A DNA stretch of 64,000 bases from CAUZFZ01 sp963579025. GTDB lineage: Bacteria; Planctomycetota; Planctomycetia; Planctomycetales; Planctomycetaceae. Positions 16,517 to 25,441 of this stretch are shown here, piece after piece. The notes under the pieces were generated by a model that ran no database searches, had not been told where the DNA came from, and saw nothing but the letters and a program-made list of their open reading frames with translations. Position 1 is the stretch's first letter, and every line of letters begins with the position of its first letter. Where the stretch lies: contig CAUZFZ010000027.1 in assembly GCA_963579025.1 (NCBI GenBank), positions 1-64,000 of the forward strand, read 5' to 3'. Made by a program: the position numbers and the translations under genes.

Positions 16517-19234
16517 ATGATGGTGTATGGCCAACAGATATTCCGCCCCACCGTTTGCCTGGCAGCCCGACTTATCCTGTGGCTTGCTCCTCACAGTGCC
16601 GCAGTCGATACGCCGACTAGTGCGACCGCCCGGGCCGAAGAACTCTTTGCCCACCGTGTGCTGCCGATCTTTCGGACGAAGTGCTTCAGCTGCCATGGCA
16701 AGGTCGCCGACGACATTCGCGGTGAATTCAACATGCTCACGCGCGAGGGACTTCTGAAAGGGGGCGAGAGCGAAGAACCGTCGATCGTGCCTGGCAAGCC
16801 TCAGCAGAGTCCGTTGTTCAAGGCCGTCAAACGGGATGGCCTGAAGATGCCTCCCAAAGACAACGACCGACTGACTCCTGAACAGATCGAAAACGTCCAG
16901 GACTGGATCGCCGACGGAGCTCCCTGGCCGGACGAAGATCGCCTGCAGGTCATCCTGCAGACGACTGCCGATAAGTGGGCCTCTAATGATGGCATCGTGG
17001 TCTCGACCAGTGGCGGGCTTTCTGATGTGTGGACGAATCGCAGGTACAAGCCCGAAAACCTGTGGGCCTACCAGCCGCTGTGGAAAGATGATTCAGGAGT
17101 CTTGGCCGATGAATCGCGGCATCCGATTGACGTCCTGATCGAAGAGCGGCTGGAAGAAGTCGGCATCGATCCATTGCCGCGTGCGGATCGCCTGACGCTG
17201 ATTCGGCGACTGACGTTCGACCTGATCGGCCTGCCTCCGACGCCTGCCGAGATCGACTCGTTTCTGCGTGATACGTCCGACGACGCGTTTGATCGGCTGG
17301 TGTCACGCCTGCTCGACAGCCCGCACTATGGTGAGCAGTGGGGTCGACACTGGCTGGACGTCGTCCGATACGCGGACTCGGCCGGGTTTTCCAATGACTT
17401 CCTGCGGGCCAATGCATGGAGATACCGCGACTACGTCGTGCGGTCGTTCAACAACGACAAGCCCTACGACGAATTCGTGCGTGAGCAGATTGCTGGCGAT
17501 GAAATCAACCCGGGCGATCCCGAAAGCCTGATTGCTGTCGGATTTCTGCGCATGGGGCCCTGGGAACACACGGCAATGAGCGTCGCGGCTGTCACACGGC
17601 AGCAGTTTCTGGACGACATTACCAACAACGTCGGAGTCACATTCCTTGCCCACGAGCTTCGCTGTGCCAGTTGCCACTATCACAAGTTTGACCCCATTCC
17701 GACCCGAGACTACTACAGCATGCAGGCCGTGTTTGCTCCGGTTCAGTTTGCCGATCGAACTGTCGAGTACCAGCCGTACGAGAACATCGACGGCTTTGCA
17801 GAGCGAAAGGCCCGCATCATTCGGCTGCAGAAGGCAGGCGGCGTGAAGAGCCTGGGCGGCATCCCGAAAGACGAATGGCCCGTCTCGGAACGAGACGCGG
17901 ATACGGAACGAAAAGGCCACGCGAAGGTCAACCGCAAGCGCACGCAAATCCTTGAACGTGAATTGAAACGCTTCAAGCCACTGGCATTCAGCGTCTACAG
18001 CGGCCGGGACCGGTCATTCATTTCGAACCGGCCGATCATCGCCATGCCGTCACCCGCTCAACGGAAAGGCGAACCGCCTGCCGTACGCATTTTGACCGGT
18101 GGTTCGATCGAATCGCCAAGTGAACTGGTCACGCCGGCTGTATTGAGCGTCGTCGAGAACGCAGCCCCGAGTTTCAGAATCCCCGAAACGCTCACAGGCC
18201 GTCGGGCGGCTCTGGCAGAGTGGTTGACCAGTCCACGAAATCCGCTGACGGCACGCGTCATGGTGAATCGTGTCTGGCAGTCTCATTTCGGGCGGGGGCT
18301 TGCCGGGAATCCCAACAATTTCGGAGCGACCGGCCGGAAACCAACGCATCCCAGGCTGCTGGATTTCCTCGCTGATTACTTCATGGCGAATGACTGGTCC
18401 ATCAAGAAGCTGCATCAACTGATCCTGTCGTCGCAGACATGGCAAAGAGCCAGCGGACCGGTCCCGGCTCCAGCAAGACAGAAGGACCCGGACAATCAAC
18501 TCTATTCACACTTCACGCCGCGAAGACTGTCGGCGGAGGAGTTGCGCGATTCGATGCTGCTCGTTTCGGGTGAGTTGAACCCGAAGCTCGGCGGTTTACC
18601 AGTTCGGCCGGTCATCAACATGGAGATCGCCATGCAGCCGCGACACATCATGGGCTCGGTGGCGCCGGCGTGGCAGCCATCACGCACTCCCGCCGAACGC
18701 AATCGCCGCTCGATCTACACCGAGCGAATCCGCACACTGCGTGATCCCATGATGGAAGTCTTCAATCAACCCGGCCTGGACACTTCCTGCGAACGTCGCG
18801 ACGCTTCGACAATCACGCCGCAGGCCTTCACGCTGCTTAACAGCCGCAACAGCTTCGACCGTGCACTTGCCTTCGCCAGTCGTGTCAGGAACGAGGCGAA
18901 CGGGAATGTTGAGCAGCAGCTCTCGCTGGCGTTTCGGCTGGCGTTCGGTCGAAGTGTGACCCGGAAAGAGCTGATCCGCTGCCAGTCGCACTACGCAGAC
19001 ATGCTGCGGCGGCACGCTAAGCAGACACCGACTCCCACGAAATTGCCGCGGTATGTGATCCGCGAGATGGTCGAGGAAATGACCGGTCTGGCGTTTTACT
19101 GGGTCGAAGACCTCGACCTGCACCAGGATCACGTGCCGGACCTGAAGCCGTGGGACGTCTCGGCGGAAGTCCGAGCTCTGGCGGATGTCTGCCTCGTCCT
19201 GCTGAACTCCAACGAGTTCATTTATCTCTACTGA
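16517..19234 (+). CDS. DUF1549/DUF1553 protein with PSCyt1-type haem motif
   Basis: A 905-residue secreted protein typical of planctomycetes. After a signal-like N-terminus comes a planctomycete cytochrome C-like domain with RTKCFSCHG (Cys56, Cys59, His60) and LKMPPKDNDRLTPEQIENVQ. DUF1549 follows (HPIDVLIEERLEEVGIDPLP, then RRLTFDLIGLPPTPAEIDSF, then HYGEQWGRHWLDVVRYADSA). A second CxxCH-like site, LRCASCHYHKFDPIPTRDYY, lies mid-protein. DUF1553 occupies the C-terminal third (RAALAEWLTSPRNPLTARVM, NRVWQSHFGRGL, PRRLSAEELRDSMLLVSGEL, and the end ALADVCLVLLNSNEFIYLY). These proteins usually stand directly before a DUF1501 gene; here bacterioferritin follows instead. Function in the family remains unproven; periplasmic electron transfer or polymer handling is suspected. 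Confidence 0.92.
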   Translation: MMVYGQQIFRPTVCLAARLILWLAPHSAAVDTPTSATARAEELFAHRVLPIFRTKCFSCHGKVADDIRGEFNMLTREGLLKGGESEEPSIVPGKPQQSPLFKAVKRDGLKMPPKDNDRLTPEQIENVQDWIADGAPWPDEDRLQVILQTTADKWASNDGIVVSTSGGLSDVWTNRRYKPENLWAYQPLWKDDSGVLADESRHPIDVLIEERLEEVGIDPLPRADRLTLIRRLTFDLIGLPPTPAEIDSFLRDTSDDAFDRLVSRLLDSPHYGEQWGRHWLDVVRYADSAGFSNDFLRANAWRYRDYVVRSFNNDKPYDEFVREQIAGDEINPGDPESLIAVGFLRMGPWEHTAMSVAAVTRQQFLDDITNNVGVTFLAHELRCASCHYHKFDPIPTRDYYSMQAVFAPVQFADRTVEYQPYENIDGFAERKARIIRLQKAGGVKSLGGIPKDEWPVSERDADTERKGHAKVNRKRTQILERELKRFKPLAFSVYSGRDRSFISNRPIIAMPSPAQRKGEPPAVRILTGGSIESPSELVTPAVLSVVENAAPSFRIPETLTGRRAALAEWLTSPRNPLTARVMVNRVWQSHFGRGLAGNPNNFGATGRKPTHPRLLDFLADYFMANDWSIKKLHQLILSSQTWQRASGPVPAPARQKDPDNQLYSHFTPRRLSAEELRDSMLLVSGELNPKLGGLPVRPVINMEIAMQPRHIMGSVAPAWQPSRTPAERNRRSIYTERIRTLRDPMMEVFNQPGLDTSCERRDASTITPQAFTLLNSRNSFDRALAFASRVRNEANGNVEQQLSLAFRLAFGRSVTRKELIRCQSHYADMLRRHAKQTPTPTKLPRYVIREMVEEMTGLAFYWVEDLDLHQDHVPDLKPWDVSAEVRALADVCLVLLNSNEFIYLY

Positions 19235-19381
19235 GGCTTGAGACTCGATTCCAGCCACGGAACCTCTCTCAATCAACTGGAAATCCTCGAAATCACCCGC
19301 CGTGAAAGTCGCTTGAGCAGGACCGTTCTTTAGAATCCGCGACGTTCACTGTTCACGACATTCAGCACGGGAGATTTCGCC

Positions 19382-19867
19382 ATGCAAGGCAACCAGGCGG
19401 TCATTGATGCCCTTAACGGAGGGCTCACGATCGAATTGACCGCGATCAATCAGTACTTCGTCCAGTCGAAAATGGTCCGCAACTGGGGCCTGAATCGGCT
19501 GGCTGACAAGCACTACCACGAATCACTTGGCGAAATGAAGCACGCCGACATGCTCATCGACCGGATCATCTTCCTGGAAGGTGTCCCGGAAATCGCCCGC
19601 TACGATGTAATTCGCGTTGGCACCAGCGTGAAGGAGCAGTTCGAGTTTGACCTGGAACTCGAGACGAAAGGCGTCAACTCATACAACGACGCGATCAAAG
19701 TCTGCCTTGATGCAAATGATGGCGGCAGTCGCGAGCTGATCGAGCGAATTCTTGTCGAGTCGGAAGAGCACGTCGACTGGCTGGAAGCACAGCTTGACCT
19801 GATCGGCACGCTGGGAATCGAGAACTACCTGACGACGCAGGTCGGTGAAGACGTCGAGGGGCACTGA
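19382..19867 (+). CDS. bfr: Bacterioferritin
   Basis: A 161-residue ferritin-like protein of normal length, ATG 19382. Ferroxidase ligands are in place: Glu18 (GLTIELTAINQYF), Glu51 and His54 (GEMKHADMLIDRI), with the second pair in the C-terminal bundle (ILVESEEHVDWLEAQLD). Met52 is at the position of the haem-ligating methionine, so a haem-containing 24-mer is expected. It oxidises and stores iron in the cytoplasm. The 3' end overlaps the convergent bfd gene by 43 bases, an arrangement that could couple the two through antisense transcription. Confidence 0.95.
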   Translation: MQGNQAVIDALNGGLTIELTAINQYFVQSKMVRNWGLNRLADKHYHESLGEMKHADMLIDRIIFLEGVPEIARYDVIRVGTSVKEQFEFDLELETKGVNSYNDAIKVCLDANDGGSRELIERILVESEEHVDWLEAQLDLIGTLGIENYLTTQVGEDVEGH

Positions 19868-20055
19868 TCGGCCAGAAGACGACGAATGCGACCGTGGCAG
19901 GCCGTGCATCCGGTACCTGCCCCGGTGCATTTCATGATATCGCGGACTGACGACGCGTCGGTGACATCTGCGGCTGTCACGATCTCAGATCGCGCGATAC
20001 CGAGGCAATGGCAGACGACTTCATCAGTCAGCGTCTCGAACCCGGACAGTTCCAT
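19825..20055 (-). CDS. bfd: Bacterioferritin-associated ferredoxin (BFD-like [2Fe-2S])
   Basis: A 76-residue protein, ATG 20055. It has the BFD four-cysteine pattern: DEVVCHCLGIARSEI (CxC) and TGAGTGCTACHGRIRRLL (CxxC), which bind a [2Fe-2S] cluster. In known systems Bfd docks on bacterioferritin and reduces its haem so that stored iron is released, so it fits the convergent bfr next door. A perfect Fur-box-like palindrome lies 65-81 bases upstream of the start, consistent with iron-repressed expression. A few residues at the C-terminus (STSSPTCVVR) are unlike the family and are encoded antisense to the end of bfr. Confidence 0.9.
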   Translation of the reverse strand: MELSGFETLTDEVVCHCLGIARSEIVTAADVTDASSVRDIMKCTGAGTGCTACHGRIRRLLADQCPSTSSPTCVVR

Positions 20056-20119
20056 TTGTGACTCCGGTAGCGATTGAGTTGATCTCGCAGGTATTTTTCG
20101 TCATTCGTGGGCAGGACTC

Positions 20120-20136
20120 TTGAGACTGAGTCTCAA
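20120..20136. promoter_or_regulatory. Fur-box-like operator
   Basis: TTGAGACTGAGTCTCAA is a perfect 8-1-8 palindrome and resembles Fur operators of the TTGAGAATGATTCTCAA type. It lies 65 bases upstream of bfd (minus strand) and 219 bases upstream of the A-type Fe-S carrier gene (plus strand), a position from which one regulator could control both. That Fur binds here is inference. Confidence 0.65.
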
Positions 20137-20355
20137 TGTCGTCCAATTGTAGCCCGGACTGCCTGGGCGTCAACCCTGCAGGGTCTCGCAGTTGCCTGAA
20201 GCGATTTCTCACGTCAATCAGTAACTCGGGTGTGCGGATCGGATCACCCTCGCTCTGCCACTTGCCGATGCCTATACTCGCTATCTGCTGACACTCGGGT
20301 ACGCCCCGTTCAAGAGAATCCCCCTTTCAACAGAATCTCAGAGGAGAACCTGTTC

Positions 20356-20901
20356 ATGTCGACCGACGCCCCCACCGCTCCGGCCTCCGAATCTGCAACA
20401 GCCGCACCTGAAGCTCAGGGTTGCTGCTCGTCGCAGGGCGCCAGTTCTGCATCCGAAGGTTGCTGCTCGTCCGGTTCCGCTGCCGCCCCGGCCCCGGCAG
20501 AGGCACCGCTGCAGCAGTTGGCTCCGCCTCCGGAGAACGACTACGTCTACGATCCCGCATGTACCGATGCAGCCGTTCGGATCACGGAGAAGGCATCAAT
20601 CGAGATCAAGCGGTTCCTGACCGAGAAAAACGTCCCCGACGGCTGTGTTCTGCGGGTCGCTCTGCAGGGCGGCGGTTGCAGTGGCTTCGAACCGCATCTG
20701 GGTTTCGACAATCGGATCGACGAAGCGAATGACGTCGTCTCTGAGCAATTCGGGATCCCAGTCGCGATCGATCAGAAGTTCCTGATGTTCATGCAGGGAA
20801 CGACGATTGATTATCTCGACGGCATCGATCGGCGTGGCTTCAAGTTCGACAACCCGAACGCCACCAGCTCCTGCGGTTGCGGGAAGAGCTTCTCGGTTTG
20901 A
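20356..20901 (+). CDS. A-type iron-sulfur carrier (IscA/ErpA/HesB family) with Cys-rich N-terminal extension
   Basis: A 181-residue protein. ATG 20356 follows GAGGAG with about nine bases between. Residues about 75-181 are an A-type carrier: VRITEKASIEIKRFLTEKNV, then LRVALQGGGCSGFEPHLGF with the first conserved Cys, FMQGTTIDYLDG, and the C-terminal pair in SSCGCGKSF. These three cysteines bind iron or an Fe-S cluster for transfer to apo-proteins. The first 70 residues are an Ala/Pro/Ser-rich extension with two copies of GCCSS (QGCCSSQGASS and EGCCSSGSAA), absent from ordinary members of about 110 residues. It may be iron-regulated through the palindrome at 20120. Confidence 0.88.
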   Translation: MSTDAPTAPASESATAAPEAQGCCSSQGASSASEGCCSSGSAAAPAPAEAPLQQLAPPPENDYVYDPACTDAAVRITEKASIEIKRFLTEKNVPDGCVLRVALQGGGCSGFEPHLGFDNRIDEANDVVSEQFGIPVAIDQKFLMFMQGTTIDYLDGIDRRGFKFDNPNATSSCGCGKSFSV

Positions 20902-20938
20902 GACCGAACGGCGGACGACAATCTCGTTAAGACTTCAA

Positions 20939-20978
20939 TGTCCCGGACGCTCCTGAGCATCCGGGGCATTTTCTTTTT
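20939..20978 (+). terminator. Rho-independent terminator after the Fe-S carrier gene
   Basis: TGTCCCGGA...TCCGGGGCA forms a nine-pair stem (one G-U), extended inside by GCTC/GAGC, and is followed directly by TTTTCTTTTT. It starts 38 bases after the carrier's stop codon and ends 14 bases before the next start, so the downstream dehydrogenase needs either readthrough or a start of transcription very close to its ATG. Confidence 0.75.
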
Positions 20979-20992
20979 CCGGGGGGCACCAC

Positions 20993-22066
20993 ATGCCGAA
21001 ATTCCAGATCGCTGTACTGCCGGGAGATGGCATCGGCCCCGAAGTCGTCGCCGAGTCAGTCCGCGTTCTGCGAGAGATTGAATCCCACCTCGATGGCGTG
21101 GCGTTCCAGTTGACCGAGCATTCTGTTGGCGCCGCGGAGTACCTCAGAAACGGCGACCCGCTTCCGGACGTGGCCTTCGAAGCCTGCCGCTCGGCCGACG
21201 CAGTGCTCCTGGGAGCCATGGGCCTGCCCGAAGTCCGCTGGCCCAACGGCAAAGAGATGACTCCGCAGATCGACCTGCGAGAGAGACTGGACCTCTATGC
21301 GGGCGTCCGTCCCATCCGGTTGTACCACTCGGACGATTCCCCCCTGAAGAACTACGCAAGCGGCGATATCGACTTTGTCATCGTCCGCGAAAGCACTGAG
21401 GGACTGTTTTCGGCTCGGCTGTCTGAGTCCGCACCAGACAGCGGGGAAGTCCGCGACGTCATGCGAATTACTCGGCACGGCGCTGAACGGGTCTGTCGCA
21501 CCGCTTTCGAACTGGCCATGAAACGGCGAAAGAAAGTCACGCTGGTCGACAAGGCCAACGTACTTCCATCAATGGTCTTCTTCCGTCAGATCTTCGACGA
21601 AGTCTCCGCCGCGTTTCCAGACGTCGAAACCGAGAGGTACTACGTCGACGCCGCGGCACTGTTCTTTGTCCAGCGACCGCAATCATTCGACGTGCTCGTC
21701 ACGGAGAACATGTTCGGTGACATCCTCAGTGATCTCGCCGCCGGCCTGATCGGTGGCATGGGCATGGCCCCGTCCGCGGACCTCGGGGACAACTGCGGTG
21801 TCTTTCAGCCGTCCCACGGAACCGCTCCGGACATTGCAGGACAGGGAATAGCCAATCCAGTCGCGATGATCCTTTCGGTCGCCCTGATGCTCGAATGGCT
21901 GGAGGATCCCGCGTGCCACCGGGGAGCTGCCATCGTCAGAAGCGCGGTCGAGCAGGTCCTCGCCGACCCGACCAACCGCACAGCAGACCTCGGTGGCAGT
22001 CTCACGACTTCACAGCTTGGCGACAAAATCATTCACGGCATCACATGTGCCGCCGCCGCGTCGTGA
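20993..22066 (+). CDS. Isopropylmalate/isocitrate-type dehydrogenase (NAD-dependent decarboxylating family)
   Basis: A 357-residue enzyme of the beta-decarboxylating dehydrogenase family. Motifs: N-terminal VLPGDGIGPEVVAESVRVL, substrate Arg region LRERLDLYAGVRPIRLY, the IVRESTEGLF segment, catalytic Lys in VTLVDKANVLP, metal Asp residues in VTENMFGDILSDLAAGLIGG, and the nucleotide-binding FQPSHGTAPDIAGQGIANPV. Length fits 3-isopropylmalate dehydrogenase (leucine synthesis), but the specificity loop RESTEGLFSAR is closer to tartrate/other-type members than to classic LeuB, and no leuC/leuD lies nearby. The substrate is therefore left open. GGGGGG just before ACC ACATG serves as ribosome site. 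Confidence 0.88.
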   Translation: MPKFQIAVLPGDGIGPEVVAESVRVLREIESHLDGVAFQLTEHSVGAAEYLRNGDPLPDVAFEACRSADAVLLGAMGLPEVRWPNGKEMTPQIDLRERLDLYAGVRPIRLYHSDDSPLKNYASGDIDFVIVRESTEGLFSARLSESAPDSGEVRDVMRITRHGAERVCRTAFELAMKRRKKVTLVDKANVLPSMVFFRQIFDEVSAAFPDVETERYYVDAAALFFVQRPQSFDVLVTENMFGDILSDLAAGLIGGMGMAPSADLGDNCGVFQPSHGTAPDIAGQGIANPVAMILSVALMLEWLEDPACHRGAAIVRSAVEQVLADPTNRTADLGGSLTTSQLGDKIIHGITCAAAAS

Positions 22067-22099
22067 CTCCACCGGGGCTCAGCGGTCGTCGCTGATCGA

Positions 22100-22711
22100 T
22101 CAAAGGTCGGCGAAGTTCTGCAGGAGCCGCAGGCCCACGCTCTGGCTCTTCTCCGGGTGGAACTGCGTCGCATGCAGGTTTCCACGGCGAATGACGGACG
22201 TAAACGGAGCACCATGATCCGTCCGGGCCGCGACAACGTCCTCGTCATCGGGCGCCACAAAGTAGCTGTGTACGAAATACACGTATGAGGCCGGTGGAAT
22301 CCCCGCGAACAGCGGCGAAGGTTCCGAACCCGCGAAGTCCAGTGAGTTCCAGCCCATGTGGGGAATCTTCAATCCCGGCTGATCCTCAAAGCGAACGACT
22401 TTGCCCGGGACTATTCCAAGCCCTTCCCACTCGCCATCTTCGTAGCTGACGTCAAACAGAAGCTGCAGCCCCAGGCAGATCCCCAGAAATGGCCGGCCGG
22501 ATTCCACATGGTCACGGATCGGTCCCGACATGTCCTTGCGTTGCAATTCGCCAATCGCTTCACGGAACGCTCCGACACCGGGCAGCACAAGTTTCGGAGC
22601 ATCAGCCAGTTCGTCTGCCCGAGTACAGATGGCCGCTTCGACACCGAGCTTCTCAAACGCCTTCTGAACGCTGCGAAGATTTCCCATGCCGTAATCAACA
22701 ATGTGAATCAT
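22100..22711 (-). CDS. hisH: Imidazole glycerol phosphate synthase, glutaminase subunit
   Basis: A 203-residue class I glutamine amidotransferase. MIHIVDYGMGNLRSVQKAFE is the HisH N-terminus, LVLPGVGAFREAI carries the oxyanion strand, FLGICLGLQLLFD has the nucleophilic Cys, and LHATQFHPEKS has the catalytic His-x-Glu pair. It supplies ammonia to HisF, which makes imidazole glycerol phosphate and AICAR in histidine synthesis. hisF is not in the window; scattered his genes are common in planctomycetes. It converges with the dehydrogenase gene, with 33 bases between stops. Confidence 0.95.
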   Translation of the reverse strand: MIHIVDYGMGNLRSVQKAFEKLGVEAAICTRADELADAPKLVLPGVGAFREAIGELQRKDMSGPIRDHVESGRPFLGICLGLQLLFDVSYEDGEWEGLGIVPGKVVRFEDQPGLKIPHMGWNSLDFAGSEPSPLFAGIPPASYVYFVHSYFVAPDDEDVVAARTDHGAPFTSVIRRGNLHATQFHPEKSQSVGLRLLQNFADL

Positions 22712-23102
22712 GCTGGTCCCTGACCCCGTGACGCGATGACTGGTTCGACCAGCCCGAGTTTAGCGTGCCGAGTCAGTCATGGGCACAGTGCCCGCGAAGC
22801 AACGCCCTGACCGGATTCCCGCGCTGATTCCGTGCTCCGCCGACGCACACGTCCAGCCGATGCCTCTCCGAAAACTCCTGTCCGCGCTGTGCGTCGAACA
22901 CCAACAAGCGTCCAGAACCGCTGTTCGGCTCGCGTTTACAGTGCCCGAGTTACATTCTCGGCCGGACCGACCTCGTCTGGCACGTTGGCAGAGTATCCCA
23001 ATTGCCGACAAGAACCCTCCTCAATACGATCAGTGCACATTCTCACACTCGCAATCATCCGTTGCGACAGCGTGTCACCCAGAACTCCGTTGGGCGAACG
23101 AG

Positions 23103-23699
23103 ATGAAGCCACACGAACCCCGGGAACAGCTCCAAGCCGGCATTGAAGTTCTCAATCCGTTCCTCAACCACGTCGGTTATCAGTTTCAGTTCGAGCAGGA
23201 CGGCACTGGTTCCGGTGGCCACTACGCTTACGGACGATTCATCAATGGTGATCGCTCGATCGAGTTGCATCAGCGTTGGGGTCTTGGAATCGTCAATTAC
23301 CAGATCGGTGATCTTGCGATCGATCACTCTTCGTACCTTGCTGGCTTGGGTGTCGACCGCGATAGCCACTACTTGTGGCTCCGACTTGAATTGGGCATCG
23401 AGCGATACAATGGCCTCTTGCAAGACCTGCAGGAATTCTGTGATGACTTTCTGACCGGTGACGCAGACCAGTGGCGCAAAATTGCCATGGCGCATGCGGA
23501 AGCTGAAAAGGCCGATCAATTCCACCGTGAGTTGGGGTGCGTCGGTGACGAGCGAAAAATCCAGCAGGCGCGCGAGGCGTTCCGAATCAAGGAGTATGCC
23601 CGCGTTGTGAAATTACTGGAGTCAGTTGAGTCTCCGGATGCCCTTTCTGAGCCTCAGCAGAACATGCTGGAGCTGTCTCGCAATCGTCGCTTTGGGTAG
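23103..23699 (+). CDS. Hypothetical protein, 198 aa
   Basis: ATG 23103 gives MKPHEPREQLQAGIEVLNPF. The frame is open upstream to 22779, but that part has no protein-like composition and no ribosome site. The N-terminal two-thirds alternate strands and helices (HYAYGRFINGDRSIELHQRW, NYQIGDLAIDHSSYLAGLGV), and the end has a helical repeat (AREAFRIKEYARVVKLLESV) that looks like a single TPR-type hairpin. No family recognised. There is no signal peptide, so it is probably cytoplasmic. The 391 bases upstream, back to hisH, hold nothing I can support. Confidence 0.65.
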   Translation: MKPHEPREQLQAGIEVLNPFLNHVGYQFQFEQDGTGSGGHYAYGRFINGDRSIELHQRWGLGIVNYQIGDLAIDHSSYLAGLGVDRDSHYLWLRLELGIERYNGLLQDLQEFCDDFLTGDADQWRKIAMAHAEAEKADQFHRELGCVGDERKIQQAREAFRIKEYARVVKLLESVESPDALSEPQQNMLELSRNRRFG

Positions 23700-23987
23700 C
23701 GTTCGCACAACAATTAAGAATTTGAAGTCGGCGCGCGTGGACGTTGATCGCGGTTGAAGCATGATTCCGCCCGACTTCAAATCATTGTCCAACAGAGCCG
23801 GATCCTGGTCGTGCGGTGGTCAGCGCTCTCAGGGTATTGCTTCGGCCGGAGCGAGTCAGGGACCTCGGACCGGGCGGGTCTATACACTAGAGTTCTCCAC
23901 GATTTCATGGTGCCCCGTTCGTCGACAGGGTATGTGATCTTCGCACGCAAGAGGCGACCCCATAACTCCTTCTCCAGGAATAATCCC

Positions 23988-25388
23988 ATGACTCGCATCG
24001 TTTTGTTCGTCCTTGGGTGTTCAGTCTGCGGCTCAGCCATGAGCCAGTCTCCACTCGGCTTTCGGACAGACGGCACGGGTCGTTATCCGGACGCCACTCC
24101 GCCGCTTCATTGGAGCCCAGACAAGAACGTGGTCTGGAAAATCGACCTGCCGAAGAGCAACGCCATCCCGGTGATCCTCGGGCAAAGACTTTTCACGTGT
24201 GCCGAGCCCTGCGTCCTGCTCTGCGTCAACAAGGCGGACGGGAAGATCCTCTGGCAAGGGGAATCGCGCTACGACGAAATCGAACTGACTGCACAGGAGA
24301 AAGCTCAGTTTGAAGTCGAACGGCGGCAGGCCGAGGAACTCAACAAGCGACTGTCGGCCCTCAACAGGGAAAGCTCGGTCCTGAGGAAACTTCTGAAAGA
24401 CGGCGAGGCTCCAAAGGAGGAAACGGAAAAGAAGCTCAAAGACGTCCGAGTTCAGTCCGACACGATCCAGGCTCAAAAGCGCAAGCTGACTACGTTGAAC
24501 CGCTACCTGGAACCGGGTAAGGGCGGGGGCGGCCGATTTCATCCGACCGGCGGCTACTCGTCGCCGACGCCCGTCACTGACGGCAAGCGAGTGTTCGTGA
24601 TCTTCGGCAACGGCCTGGTGGCGTGCTACGACCTCGAGGGGAATCGACAGTGGCTCAAGCTGATCGAGCAACCGACGGCCTCGTACGGCCACGGTTCTTC
24701 GCCGCTGCTTGTGAACGACACGCTGATTGTGCATTTCTCAGACCTCGTGGCACTGAACACGCTCGATGGCAGCGAGGCGTGGCGAGTGAAGGTTTCACCA
24801 GGTCACGGCACATCCATGCACGCCCGACTGGGCGACGTGGACGTTGCGATTCATCCCAGCGGAAACGTGTACCGCGTCAGCGATGGCAGCATCCTGGCCA
24901 AAGGCCTTGGGTCGACTGGCCCCAATTCCCCGTTGATTCAAGACGGGAAGGTCTTCTTCGTTACCAGCCGAGTCCACGGTTACGCGCTTCCGACCTCCAG
25001 CGACATTTCCGCCAGTTGGCCACCGCTCTGGAAAGGCACGACTCTGAAAGGTGGCGGCTATTGGTTCCCCTCGCCGGTTCTGCATGACGGCCTGATCTAC
25101 GCTATGAACGCCAGTTCGATCTTCAGTGTTGTCGACGCCACAACGGGCCAACTCGTCTACGAACGACGGTTGGATTTCGGCGGTGGCCAGTCCTATCCCA
25201 GCATCACCCTGGCCGGTAATCGTCTATTCGTCAGCAGCGACAATGGCACGACAATCGTGCTGGAACCGGGCCCCGAATATCAGGAACTCGCCCGCAATTC
25301 GCTGGAAACATTCCGCAGTTCACTGGTCTTCGAGAGAAAACGAATGTACGTCCGCACGACGAAAGCGTTGTGGTGCATCGGCGAATAA
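23988..25388 (+). CDS. Secreted PQQ-like beta-propeller repeat protein
   Basis: A 466-residue protein. ATG 23988 opens a signal peptide (MTRIVLFVLGCSVCGSAMS); the frame is open 78 codons upstream, but without a signal. The blades follow the BamB/PQQ-like pattern: PPLHWSPDKNVVWKIDLPKS, VLLCVNKADGKILWQ, SSPTPVTDGKRVFVIFGNGL, VALNTLDGSEAWRVKVSPGH, and SVVDATTGQLVYERRLDFGG. An inserted coiled-coil-like helix (residues about 95-160, rich in E, K and Q, e.g. QFEVERRQAEELNKRLSALN) separates blade one from the rest. Probably a periplasmic scaffold or sensor; cofactor binding is not indicated. A truncated relative is at 15522-15701. Confidence 0.85.
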   Translation: MTRIVLFVLGCSVCGSAMSQSPLGFRTDGTGRYPDATPPLHWSPDKNVVWKIDLPKSNAIPVILGQRLFTCAEPCVLLCVNKADGKILWQGESRYDEIELTAQEKAQFEVERRQAEELNKRLSALNRESSVLRKLLKDGEAPKEETEKKLKDVRVQSDTIQAQKRKLTTLNRYLEPGKGGGGRFHPTGGYSSPTPVTDGKRVFVIFGNGLVACYDLEGNRQWLKLIEQPTASYGHGSSPLLVNDTLIVHFSDLVALNTLDGSEAWRVKVSPGHGTSMHARLGDVDVAIHPSGNVYRVSDGSILAKGLGSTGPNSPLIQDGKVFFVTSRVHGYALPTSSDISASWPPLWKGTTLKGGGYWFPSPVLHDGLIYAMNASSIFSVVDATTGQLVYERRLDFGGGQSYPSITLAGNRLFVSSDNGTTIVLEPGPEYQELARNSLETFRSSLVFERKRMYVRTTKALWCIGE

Positions 25389-25441
25389 TCAGTCGCCCGA
25401 TTGTGAGCGGAAAACTCAGCATCGGCTCGGTGTTGTGCTCG

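Noticed and set aside
19239..19253. TTGAGACTCGATTCC upstream of bfr as a second Fur site
   Set aside because: Only the left half matches the palindrome at 20120; the right half is lost, so it was not listed.
22779..23102. N-terminal extension of the 198-residue protein
   Set aside because: Open frame but with low-quality composition, no ribosome site and no continuity of predicted structure.
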